Of a DNA stretch of 64,000 nt, positions 1 to 9,506 are shown one piece after another (positions within the stretch are counted from its first letter, which is position 1; every line of letters begins with the position of its first letter). A program made the position numbers and the translations under genes. The notes under the pieces were generated by a model. The model searched no databases, was not told the origin of the DNA, and saw nothing but the letters and a program-made list of their open reading frames with translations. Source of the stretch: UBA6489 sp942490775 (GTDB lineage Bacteria > Patescibacteriota > Gracilibacteria > BD1-5 > UBA6164); the NCBI GenBank assembly GCA_942490775.1, contig CALNYL010000009.1, positions 186,001-250,000 on the forward strand, written 5' to 3'.

Positions 1-354
1 TTACCAGTTATGATTTTTAATTTTTGACAAATTTCTTTTTTGGCTCCTATTTCTAATGTATTGGTAACTTGGACTATTCCTATAGCTATGTTTTTGTGAT
101 TTTTGTCTATACTTATTTATTGGTTTTCAGCTTTTCTATGAGGGATTATTTGATATATAACTTGGATACTTCTAAAGTATGATATAACTATTGTTCATAT
201 TTTTTGAAATATGGATTTTGCTATTTTGAAGTTTGATTTTTGAATATATTCAAGTTATTTAGAGATTTTTTATTTTGTGGTTTTGATTTTTGCGGTTATG
301 TATTTTAAGAAGGTTGAGGAAGAAAATGTGCCTAAAATATGAGAAGTTGTTTAA
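1..354 (+). CDS. ComEC/Rec2-like competence membrane protein, C-terminal part
   Basis: The frame is open from the first base and ends at TAA. It needs five or more TGA codons read as glycine. The start of the visible part (LPVMIFNFGQISFLAPISN) matches the conserved segment of the ComEC/Rec2 competence domain, which has an FGQISLLSPLAN-type motif. At least three hydrophobic stretches follow, then a charged tail ending in GEVV. ComEC proteins form the inner-membrane channel for single-stranded DNA uptake. Only the last 117 residues lie in the window, so no metallo-beta-lactamase domain can be judged. Assignment rests on one motif plus topology. Confidence 0.7.
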
Positions 355-652
355 AATATTTTTTATTGCTTTTTGGCTGAAAAAGATTAGAATAGTTTTT
401 AGGGTACTTACTATACCCTATTATGAGCTAAATATTTAGTTCTAAAGAAAACGACTTAAAGACTAAAAAAAATAATCTTTTACTTTTTATAGTTTTTCAT
501 AAAACAATCATCATAATCATTGTAAAATATTCAGAAGGTTTATTTTGTGGACCGTAAATATGTTTTTTAAAATATATAATTAGGTTAAAAGGGAGGGATT
601 TTTGTTGTTTTTAAATGGGTTTATAGAGTTTAATTCTTTAAATAAAAATAAA
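355..652. other. intergenic gap before rny
   Basis: About 300 bases without a gene. It holds a hairpin with 7-bp arms (TAGGGTA at 400-406, TACCCTA at 414-420) lacking a clear T-tract, and AT-rich sequence. A GGGAGGG run at about 591-597 sits a few bases before in-frame TTG codons at 602 and 605, which may be an upstream start for rny. Confidence 0.5.
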
Positions 653-2170
653 ATGGATTTCGTATCAATCGTAATGTGAGCGATTTTCTGAATGGCGATA
701 AGTGTTGTTCTCTTTTTCATTTGGGAAAATAGAAAAAGTAATAATGCTTTATCAAAATCAGAAAGTATATTAAAAAAAGCTGAAGATGATAAAAATAAAA
801 TAGTTTCGGAAGCTAAAAAAGAGTCTGTAAATATATTAAATACAGCAAAAAAAGAATCTAGAGAGATAATTAATAAGGCAGAAGAACTAGAGGATAGAGT
901 TAGAAAAAGAGATGAAAAGATAGATATAAAGCTTGATAAAATAGACAAGAAACAGGATGAGATGTTTAAATATGAAGAGAAATTAAAAGAAGATAGAGAG
1001 GAATTAAAAAGGAAAAAAGTAGAACTTAATTGAAAATTAGAAGAATTATCAAAATTATCTGAGCAAGAAGCAAAAGAGTTATATCTATCTCAGATAAAGA
1101 AAATATATGAAAAAGATGCTATAGCTCTTATAGAAAAGCATAAAAGAAAATTAGAAGAACACAAAAAAGAAGAAGCTAGAGAGATTATTCTTAAATCAAT
1201 CCAGCAATATGCTTCTGATGTGACTAGTGAAGTTACTACAACTGTTATAGAAATTCCAAGTGATGATGTTAAGGGGAAACTTATAGGTAAGGAGTGAAGA
1301 AATATAACTACTTTTGAAAAGGAGGCTGGTGTTTCTCTCATTATAGATGATACTCCAGATACGGTTTTCATATCAGCTTTTGATTTGTATAGAAGGTATG
1401 TAGCTAAAAAATCTTTAGAAAAACTTATAGAGGATTGAAGAATACAACCTGCTAGAATAGAAGAGGTCATAAAGGCTACAGAGGCTGAAGCTGAGACTTT
1501 GCTTATAAATTTATGAAACAAAATAATAGAAGATCTTTGAGTAACATGAGTTCCTAGGGAGATAGTTCCTATTGTTTGAAAACTTAGATTTAGAACCAGT
1601 TATGGTCAAAATATATTAAAACATTCTAAAGAAGTTGCTGTGATAGCTAGTGCTATAGCAGAAGAGCTTTGAGTAGATGCTAATATTGTTAAAAAAGGTT
1701 GATTACTTCATGATATATGAAAAGCATTGGATCATGATATTGAATGAACTCATCCAGAGATTTGAGCTAAGTTATGAAGAAAGTATTGATTAGAGGAAGA
1801 GGTTGTGGACATTATAGAAAGTCATCATTCTGACCAGTTTTCTATAAGTATATATGCTGCTATAGTACAAGTGGCTGATGCTATTAGTTCGGTTAGACCT
1901 TGAGCTAGAAGAGAGGCTATAGAGGAATATTTAAAGAGAGTTTGAGAAATGGAATCACTTGTTCAGAGTTTTTCATGAGTAAATAAAGCATATGCTCTTA
2001 GTGCTGGTAGAGAAGTTAGGGTCTTTGTTAATGCTGATACTGTTTCTGATATAGAAGCATGAGAGATGGCAAGAAGTATAGCTGAAAAAATACAGGATAA
2101 ATTAAGTTATCCTTGAGAAGTAAAAGTTAATCTTATAAGAGAATTGAGAGTTATAGAATATGCTAAATAA
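653..2170 (+). CDS. rny: ribonuclease Y (endoribonuclease, membrane-anchored)
   Basis: Product of 505 residues with TGA read as Gly; usual family length is about 510-520. An N-terminal transmembrane helix (about residues 1-25) is followed by a long Lys/Glu-rich coiled coil (about 30-180). A KH domain (about 200-270) has the GxxG-type loop IGKEGRN, whose second Gly is a TGA. An HD domain follows, with HSKEVA and HDIGKALDHD (about 325-360). RNase Y starts mRNA decay at the inner membrane. The start chosen is ATG 653, giving MDFVSIVMG. An alternative is TTG 602 just after a GGGAGG-like ribosome site, which would add 17 residues. Confidence 0.95.
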
Positions 2171-2202
2171 GAATCTTTTGCCTATTCCTCTAATTTTACC
2201 TC

Positions 2203-2254
2203 TCTCCTGAATCCTCTCCCCTTCTCAGGGGAAAGGGGCTACAATCTGTAGAGA
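2203..2254. repeat. family A palindromic repeat
   Basis: Imperfect palindrome with CCCCTT and AAGGGG arms, followed by GGCTACAAT, just downstream of rny. The same arrangement (pyrimidine arm, short loop, purine arm, GGCTACAA) recurs at many sites in the window, mostly between genes. Confidence 0.7.
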
Positions 2255-2311
2255 CAAAAAAAATTTTATCTCTAAGAAGATCTCTAAAAATTTAGTATTA
2301 AATAAAAAAAT

Positions 2312-2869
2312 ATGTACAGTTGAAATGAATTAAAGGTTGGAAGAAAATTTTTAATGGATGGTATTCCTTTTGAAGTTGTTAGTTATGCTCAAAAAGTTAT
2401 GGGTAGAGGTTGAAGTATAATAAATATAAAAGCTAAAAACCTTGTATCTTGATGAACTATACCAAAAACATTTTCTGATAATGATAGATTTGAACCAGCG
2501 GATATTGCTACAAAGAATTATGACTATCTTTATAATGATGGAGAGAATTACTATTTCATGAGTCAAGAAACATACGAACAAGTTTCTCTCGCTAAAGATG
2601 CTTTATGATGAGCAGAGTTATTTTTAAATGATTGAGATAAGGTTACACTTCAAGAATTTAATGGAAATCCTATAAATGTAAACTTAGAACCAACTGCTAT
2701 ATTGGAAGTTATGGATACACCACCTTGAGAAAAGTGAGATACTGCGACAGGATGAAAGAAACCAGCAACAATGTCTACAGGATTAGTTATACAAGTTCCT
2801 TTATTTATAAATATAGGAGATAAACTAAAAATAGATACAAGAACGAAGGAATATCAATCTAGAGCTTAA
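2312..2869 (+). CDS. efp: translation elongation factor P
   Basis: Product of 185 residues with the three beta-barrel layout of EF-P: N-terminal KOW-like domain and C-terminal OB-type domains with GLVIQVPLFINIGDKLKIDT. EF-P relieves ribosome stalling at proline runs. The loop tip that carries the modified residue reads VMGRGGS, with Arg at position 32 rather than the Lys34-type tip. Arg32 EF-Ps elsewhere (EarP type) are rhamnosylated; whether that holds here is inference, as no earP is visible. Start ATG 2312 gives MYSGNELKVGRKF. No clear ribosome binding site is seen. Confidence 0.93.
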
Positions 2870-2883
2870 GTAATAATTTCTAG

Positions 2884-2915
2884 TTCCCCCCTTTTTATTA
2901 GCTAAGAAGGGGGAA
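2884..2915. terminator. hairpin after efp
   Basis: Inverted repeat TTCCCCCCTT / AAGGGGGAA with a short AT loop, 15 bases after the efp stop. Its purine/pyrimidine arms resemble the family A repeats, so it may be a repeat copy doubling as terminator. Confidence 0.5.
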
Positions 2916-2937
2916 TTATTTTATAATTTAGTTTTGA

Positions 2938-3013
2938 TTTTATATAAAATCTGATATTATAGTGTTGTTATTTATATAAAATCTGATATTATAATATCAG
3001 ATTTTATATAAAA
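2938..3013. repeat. tandem and inverted AT-rich repeat upstream of obg
   Basis: Two direct copies of a 22-base unit beginning TTTATATAAAATCTGATA (2938-2961 and 2971-2993) are followed by an inverted copy (about 2992-3013), so copies two and three form a near-perfect palindrome about 25 bases before the obg start. It could act as an operator or form an mRNA leader hairpin. No function is shown by sequence alone. Confidence 0.6.
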
Positions 3014-3037
3014 TATATTTAAAATTAATTATATTAT

Positions 3038-4420
3038 ATGTTTATAGATGAAGTAGAAATAAAGGTGATTTCAGGGAAATGATGAGATGGTATTGTTTCG
3101 TGGAGAAGAGAAAAATATATACCTAAATGATGACCTCGGTGATGAGATGGTTGAAGGTGATGAAATGTGTTTTTGCAAACTACGGCGAATTTAAATACTC
3201 TTTCAGAGTATAGACATAAAAAAGTTTTAAAAGCAGAAAATTGAGAAAGATGATGAACAAATACATGTCATTGAGCTAATGCACCAGATTTGATATTGAA
3301 AGTTCCTGTTGGAACTATAGTTAGAAATTTAGAAACTAATGATATAATAGTAGATTTAGATAAAAATAATACAAAATATCTTATTGCTAGATGATGAAGA
3401 TGAGGTTATGGTAATGCTCACTTTTGTTCTTCTGTTAGACAAGCTCCTGCATTTGCTGAACTTTGAGATGTAGAAGAAGAGAGAGATTTATTACTTGAAT
3501 TGAAGTTAGTAGCTGATGTTTGAATTATAGGTATACCTAGTTCTTGAAAATCGACATTTATTTGAAATGTTACAAATGTAAAACCTAAGATTTGAGATTA
3601 TCCATTTACAACTATAACTCCAAATTTGTGAGTTTTAGAGCATAAATGAAAATCATTAGTTTTAGAGGATGTTCCATGACTTATTCCTTGAGCTTCTAGC
3701 TGAAAATGACTTTGAATAGAGTTTCTTAAACATATAGAGAGAACAGGTGTTTTATTACATTTACTTGATTTATATAGATTAGATAAGGTATTTGAAGATT
3801 ATGAAAAAATAAGGGAAGAACTTGAGATATTTGGTGAAAGTTCATCTTTTGAAGGTGAAAATTTAAAAGATAAAGAAGAAGTTGTTGTATTATCAAAAGC
3901 TGATTTGCTTGATGAGGAAATGAAAGACCTTATTTTAAAAGAGTTTAAAAAGAAATATTCTGAAAAAAAAGTATTTATTATATCTTCAGCTACTTGAGAA
4001 TGAGTTGATGAATTAAAAGATTTTTTGGTTGATAATTATGGTGTTTTAGAAGAGGAAAACCTGAATAGTCAAGAAGATGAACAAGAAGAAATTAAGCTTT
4101 ATGATTTAAAAGAGACAGTTGATGATACTAGAAATGTTGAATTAGAATATATTTGAGATATGACTTTTAGGGCTACTTGAAAGAGATTGGAGCAGATAGT
4201 TAGAATGACAAATTTTGATAATAAGGAAGCTATTTTAAGAATATATGATGTACTTGAAAAAATTTGAGTAACAAAGAAGTTAGAAAAGAAGTTTAAGGAT
4301 ATTTTAGAGCAAGAGGATGTGGATAATAGTTTCTTTTTTGAAGGTAATGATGATATTAATCCTAAAGTTATAATTTGAGATAAGGAAATAAGTTTGAATA
4401 AGTTGAAGTATAATTTGTAG
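3038..4420 (+). CDS. obg: Obg/CgtA GTPase, ribosome assembly
   Basis: Product of 460 residues. The glycine-rich Obg fold comes first: SGKGGDG, KGGPRGGDGGRGG and similar, where most glycines are TGA codons. The G domain follows, with Walker A-like IPSSGKST (about 166-173) and switch DVPGLIPGAS. The guanine-specificity region is about LSKADLLD, and the end is OCT-like (VIIGDKEISLNKLKY). Obg binds the 50S subunit and couples assembly to GTP. The Obg-fold glycines give some of the clearest proof of the UGA=Gly code. Followed by prfA after 43 bases. Confidence 0.95.
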
Positions 4421-4463
4421 AAAGGATAATTATTAATTGTACATTAAAATTTAAAAAATACAT

Positions 4464-5534
4464 ATGAAATTTAATCTAGATAATTTAGTTCAAGAATATT
4501 GTGAGTTAGAAAGAAAGCTTTCTGATCCAGATATTTTTAAGGACCAAAAAAAAGTAAGAGAGGTTTCTCAGAAAAAGAAAATGATGGAAGAAGCAGTTAC
4601 TATTTACAAAGAATATAAAATTGTAAATGATAGTTTATCTGAAAATAAAAAAATGTTAGGAGAGGAAAAAGATGAAGAAATGAGAGAGCTTATAAAATTA
4701 GAGATATATGAAGCGGAAGAAAATATTCCTGAATTGGAGGAGAAACTAAAAGTAGCTCTTTTGCCTAAAGATGAAAATGATGATAAAAATATAATGGTAG
4801 AAGTTAGGGCTTGAACTTGATGAGAGGAGGCAGCTTTATTTGCCTGAGAATTATCAAGAAGTTATATAATGTTTGCAGAGGAAGAGTGATTTAAAGTAGA
4901 AATAACTCATAAGACAGAACAGGAAAATGGTTGAGTTAAGGAAATAGTGTTTGAGGTTAAATGAGAATGAGCTTATAATAGATTTAAATATGAATCAGGT
5001 GTTCATAGAGTTCAAAGAATTCCAGAGACAGAAAGTAGGGGTAGGGTTCATACTTCTGCTATCACTGTTGCTATAATGCCAGAGGTAGATGATATTGATA
5101 TAGAGATAAAAGATGAGGATGTAGAGATGAAGTTTACTAGGTCTGGAGGTCCTTGAGGGCAACATGCTAATAAGGCTGATTCAGCTGTTCAGTTAAAGCA
5201 TTTGGCTACTTGAATTGCTGTTTTTTGTTCGGAGGGGAGGAGTCAGCATAAAAATAGAGACAAGGCATTTAAGATTCTTAGATCAAAATTGTATACTTAT
5301 GAGTCAGAGAAGAGGGCTAAGGAGTTATGAGAGAAGAGGATGTCCCAAGTTGGTTCTTGAGATAGAAGTGAAAAAATAAGGACTTATAATTATCCTCAAG
5401 ATAGAATTACTGATCATAGAATAGGGCAAAATTTTTCTGGTATCCCTTATGTAATGATGTGAAGACTTTGACCGATAATTGATGCTTGTGCTTTAGCAGA
5501 TGAGCAGATGAAGTTAGAAGAGGCTGGGAAGTAG
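4464..5534 (+). CDS. prfA: peptide chain release factor 1
   Basis: Product of 356 residues, usual RF1 length. The stop-codon recognition site has a PxT tripeptide (PET, residues 187-189), typical of RF1 (reads UAA and UAG) and unlike the SPF of RF2. The catalytic GGQ lies at 231-233, and its first glycine is encoded by TGA (5154-5156). About 14 TGA-Gly codons occur in the gene. An organism that uses UGA as Gly must avoid RF2, which fits RF1 being present. Start ATG 4464 gives MKFNLDNLVQEY. The gene's 3' end is partly duplicated at 5963-6049. Confidence 0.97.
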
Positions 5535-5559
5535 CATTTTTATTTTAAATATTTGAAAG

Positions 5560-5952
5560 ATGAAAAAGGATTTTTGGAATTTGTATAAAAAAGCATGGAT
5601 TATATTTTTTATAGGTCTTGTTTTGGTAATTTTAGCTGATATAATTTTTTGGAATTATATTAAGCCATATAATATATTAGATATATCTTCAGGAAACTTC
5701 TATGATATTATCTTACCTTTTTTACTTGTTGTTATGGGGGGAGCTTGTTATGTTTTGTATAGGGCAGTTAAAGTTTTGCCAACAGAAATTGAGAATAAGT
5801 TATGTAAGATTTTTAAATTATTTCCTATAAAGATTAGTAAATCAAAAGAAAAATTGTTTATTAAATTTTTATTTTTCTGAAGCTCTATTTTTGTAGGATG
5901 TGTAATTTATTTAATTATAGGTTTATCTTTTGGATGTATTGATTGCACATAA
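5560..5952 (+). CDS. small membrane protein of unknown function
   Basis: Product of 130 residues starting MKKDFWNLYKKAWIIFF. Three hydrophobic segments are visible (about residues 12-30, 48-68 and 105-125) with a Lys-rich loop between the second and third. One TGA is read as Gly near residue 108. The gene lies between prfA and a duplicated copy of the prfA tail, so it probably arrived or was boxed in by the same duplication. No family recognised. Confidence 0.7.
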
Positions 5953-5962
5953 ATATATTTTT

Positions 5963-6049
5963 TATGTTATGATGTGAAAACTTGGAGATATAATTGATGC
6001 TTGTGCTGTTGTAGATGAGCAGAGGAAGTTAGAAGATGCTGGAAAATAG
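5963..6049 (+). pseudogene. duplicated 3' end of prfA
   Basis: 28 codons plus TAG that copy the last 28 codons of prfA. The conceptual ends are YVMMGKLGDIIDACAVVDEQ here and YVMMGRLGPIIDACALADEQ in prfA, both finishing with AGK and a stop. It has no start or upstream part of the gene, so it is a fragment. It marks an old duplication that now flanks the 130-residue membrane protein gene. Confidence 0.85.
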
Positions 6050-6201
6050 TTTTTTTAATTGATTAAAAATATTTTATGGTAAAGAAAGAGATAACTTTAA
6101 CGGAAATATTTTTAAACTTTCGTTCATCTTTAGTATCCTTGGTTCCTTTGGTTGAAAATATTGGTATCCCATGGAAAAGACCTAATTCAGGTATAAGCTT
6201 A

Positions 6202-7686
6202 AAATCAGTGGAGTAATTTGAAATAAAAATTAAAAGTGTTAAAATTATCTAAATTTATCACTTAAAAAAAGATATGAAAACAGAAAACTTAAAAGAACTT
6301 TTATGAGAATATTTACCCAAAGATCTAGACTTAAATCAATATGAGCTAGAAAAAATAGATAAAGATGATGACTTAGAGAAATACCATCCCTTTTTATGAT
6401 ATAGATGATTATATTTAGTAGAAAAAAATATAAAACCTAAATGATATAAAAATAATAAAGACATAATATCAAAAGGTTTTTACGAATATAAAGCATTAAT
6501 GGATATTCCAATAAGATTTAAAGCATGAAGAATATTTATAAAAAAAAGAAAATGGTATGATACTAAAAATAAAAAAATAATTACAAGTGATAATATTGAA
6601 TACAAAGGCACTAAAGTGATAGAAGATTTTCTTTTTTTTTGCAAAGAATTAATGACACATGAAAAATCTGAATAGAATGATGCTCTTTAATTTCAGGAAT
6701 AAATACAAAGACATTAGCATGATATTTTCAAAAAGAATTTAAAAAAGAACAAAAAAGTGAATACAGGTATGAAATATAAATATACCAATAAATAAAATAT
6801 CAGAAAAATGATATTTTAATCCCAAAAAACTATGAGCTAGGTTAAATATAGATGAAAAGAATATATGAGATAATGTTTATACAATTTATTCTAATCCAGA
6901 CTTGTGAGCTAAATGACTAGTTTGAATTTTCCCTTGAGTTAAAGCACAAGATATAATTAATTTTACTAATAAGTTATGCTCAAAAAAAGAAAAGTTAATA
7001 GTAAAAGAAGTATCAATGGATATGGCTAATACAATGAAAAAAATAATACAAATGGTTTTCCCAAATGCAGTTCAAGTAATAGATAGATTTCATGTTATGA
7101 AAAATGTATTAGAAGATATGAATGCCTTAATAACTAGAATAAAAACAGATATAAAAAAAGAATATTTAACAGAGCAAGAATTATCTAAAATAGAACGAAG
7201 ACAACCAAAACATCAAAGATATTGAAACGGAGAAACCTGACTTGATTTAATAACAAGATGTAGACATCAATTTATAAAAAGAAGAAAAAAATTGGAATTT
7301 AACACAAATAATGAGATATGATTGTATGGAACTAGTTCCTAGATTTCAAGAAATAACAGCGATGTATAAAAAAATAGAGGAGACTTTTTATATATATGAT
7401 TATTCAACTTGTAAGAAGATAGCAAGGAAAAGATTTGAAAAATGGTTTAGCTCTCTTACAAGCTTAGATTTTATTACTGAATTACAAAATACATGAAGGA
7501 TGATTAAAAATCATTTTGATAGAATTTTAAACTATTTTAGATCTAGTTTAACAAATTGATATGCAGAATGATTAAATTCTAGAATACAAAGATTTCTTTC
7601 CAATTCTAGGTGATTTAAAAATAATGATTTTATGATTTATAGAATTATTAAGATTTTTGGATAATTTTAGACTACTCCACTGATTT
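6202..7686 (+). mobile_element. ISL3-like insertion sequence, 1485 bp
   Basis: Ends are perfect inverted repeats for at least 14 bases (AAATCAGTGGAGTA at the left, its complement at the right). Both sides are flanked by an 8-base direct duplication TAAGCTTA (6194-6201 and 7687-7694), the size typical of ISL3 elements. One transposase gene lies inside, broken by frameshifts. It sits within the MFS gene. Confidence 0.85.
6274..7664 (+). pseudogene. ISL3-family transposase, frameshifted
   Basis: Three frames must be joined. 6274-6675 reads MKTENLKELLGEYLPK and ends at TAG soon after a run of nine T. A second frame up to 7342 holds the DDE-type core, with SMDMANTMKKIIQMVFPNAV and VIDRFHVMKN. A third frame, 7311-7664, reads to NGYAEGLNSRI and GFKNNDFMIYRI, typical of the ISL3 C-terminus. 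A TAA also interrupts the second frame near 6763. With several separate breaks the enzyme is most likely dead, so the element is probably immobile unless helped in trans. Confidence 0.8.
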
Positions 7687-8249
7687 TAAGCTTATGCCAA
7701 TAATATTGTTGCCTTTATTGACTAAAATAGATATTTTATTTCCTATAAAGGTTGGTTTATTTTTAGATATTATTGGTTTCATTATAGCTATTTTACTAGT
7801 AAATCCAAAGAAACAAAAAGATATAGATGGGATTGAAATAAAGTCTATTTTACAAATATTTAAAGAAACTAAAAAGTTAAAATTTCTTCCTTTTGCTATT
7901 TTTACTGGCTCTATTTGAGGTTTTTTCATGTGATGATCTGTATTTAAAGATATATACCTAACTGACCTTTGATATCCCGTTGCCTTTTTAGGTTTTGTTA
8001 TGTGACTTTCTAGATTGGTTTGGTTTATTATTTGAAGATATGCTTATTTGATAGAAGAGCATTTTACTATGAAGCAACATTTGTTTTTCGAAATATTTTT
8101 CTTTACGATTTGTCTTATACTGATTGCTTATTTTTCAAATCCATATTTAATTGCTACTGTTTTTATAATTTCTATTGGTTATAAGTGGTGAAGGAGTCAG
8201 GTTATTACATGATATTTACTTAAAAATTATATTTCTGATAAAAACTATA

Positions 8250-9169
8250 GAACCTGTTTGCACATTTTAAGCTAACCTCCTAATAATAAGTCTAATAGAA
8301 CATAATCTAATCTTAGCCTCAGAGGTAGAAAGTTTTCATTCACAGTTTTTCCATAAAACCCTACATTGGTTAATCCAAGCATTTGTTCTTTCTACAATCC
8401 ATCTTTTAGGTTGTACAACAAATCAATTCTTTTGAGGATTTTCTTTTTTAGATTTTTCTTTCATATCAGGGCTTATTTTTTGAGTAATTTCTATCTTTAT
8501 AAAGTTTAGAATATTTTTATCTATTTTTTTTATTTCTTTTTCTAAATAATCCTTATGGTATCAATTGTCTAATAATATTGTTATCACAATTCATTCTTCT
8601 AGTTTTAGAAAGTATTCCTTGTTCTCTCTTATTATTTCTATTAATCAACTATCATCAGAAATACTCGCTTTTGTACATTTTATAAAATATGGATTTCATA
8701 AAATATCTACTAATAAATGTCTCTTTATTCAATTTGTACTTTTATAATGGCAATATCATTTTGTTTTTATGTCTGCTGTATCTGTATTTTTCACTGCCAT
8801 TGAATCTCATAATAGTAAGCTAGGAATTTCTTTTTTTTCCCTTATTTTTTCTCTCTAATTTTTCCAATTCCAATAGTAATTCATCATAAATTCACTTATT
8901 TTTCCATCTTCTGAACTGAGAATAAACTGTTTGCCATTTGGGAAAGTCTTTTGGCAAATCTCGCCACTGACATCAATTTTTCAATTGATAATTTATTCCA
9001 TTTAAAATTTCTTTTTGCTAACACTTATTTCTGCTGTTCATAGTTTTGGAACTGCTTTTATTATTAGTTCATACTGCTTGTCTGTTAAATCTGTGGTATA
9101 AGCCATATTTTTTTCTTAAAATATAATCCCCTTATTTTAAGATTTTTTACGAAAAGTGCAAACTGGTTC
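8250..9169 (-). mobile_element. IS5-family insertion sequence, 920 bp
   Basis: Inverted ends match over about 20 bases with two mismatches (GAACCTGTTTGCAC on the left against the complement of GTGCAAACTGGTTC on the right). A possible 4-base target duplication TATA (8246-8249, 9170-9173) flanks it. The transposase is on the minus strand. Precise removal restores the MFS reading frame, so this insertion is probably recent relative to the decay of the host gene. Confidence 0.8.
8267..9106 (-). pseudogene. IS5-family (IS427-like) transposase, frameshifted
   Basis: Begins MAYTTDLTDKQYELIIKAVP, then shifts frame near 8996 to give GINYQLKNGCQWRDLPKDFP. Near an A-run (about 8840-8845) it shifts back to give LLLGDSMAVKNTD, ending with PKRWIVERTNAWI and CRVLWKNCE. 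These are hallmarks of the IS427 group of IS5. The second shift lies in an A6 stretch, where IS427 elements often use programmed frameshifting. The first shift has no such signal, so inactivity is more likely. Confidence 0.8.
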
Positions 9170-9390
9170 TATAAGGCTACGATTCTTTCTATAAATGGAC
9201 AAATTACTTTATTCTTTCAGTTTCTTGTTCCTTTGGGAATAGGTTTTGCTATGAATTATTCTTATAAATTAGGATATCTAATTTTGGGTATTTGATTGTT
9301 TTTTCTTTTGTTAGTTTCTTTTAAGTTTATTGATTTTGGGGAGGAAAATAAGGTTAAAATAGATTAATTTTTAGTAAAATCTTATTTTAT

Positions 9391-9440
9391 AATCCATACT
9401 TGAATTCTTTTCTTTAATACAAAAGGAAAGAGGCTACAAT
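9391..9440. repeat. family A palindromic repeat
   Basis: Copy with arms TTCTTTTCTTT / AAAAGGAAAGA followed by GGCTACAATG, just after the broken MFS gene. Shares the CTTGAATTCTTTTC left half with the copy near 48400. Confidence 0.75.
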
Positions 9441-9456
9441 GTTAAATTTATAGTTT

Positions 9457-9496
9457 AAAAAACACCACACTTTTTTTGAGAGTGTGGTGTTTTTTC
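9457..9496. terminator. bidirectional terminator between convergent genes
   Basis: Strong hairpin with ACACCACACT / AGTGTGGTGT arms flanked by an A-run on the left and a T-run on the right, between the MFS remnant (+) and the FKBP lipoprotein (-). Confidence 0.85.
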
Positions 9497-9506
9497 TTTA
9501 GTTGTT

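Larger units (their letters stand above)
6076..9367 (+). pseudogene. MFS transporter gene broken by two insertion sequences
   Basis: Three pieces remain. 6076-6201 encodes a short N-side piece starting MVKKEITLTEIFLNF, and 7687-8249 and 9174-9367 encode most of the later membrane helices. Removing the second element with one 4-base TATA copy restores the frame as DKNY-KATILSINGQ, matching the MFS RATxLS signature region. Removing the first element with its 8-base duplication does not restore a frame, and the piece before it is too short for a full N-terminal half. The gene was therefore truncated or frameshifted as well. The original role was a major facilitator exporter or importer; substrate unknown. 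Confidence 0.75.

Noticed and set aside
6274..7664. Programmed frameshifting to make an active ISL3-like transposase.
   Set aside because: Several separate breaks and an in-frame TAA occur, and single programmed shifts are not usual in ISL3 elements.
7672..7929. Minus-strand frame of 85 codons.
   Set aside because: It spans the edge of the ISL3-like element and the MFS remnant; the plus strand explains both parts.
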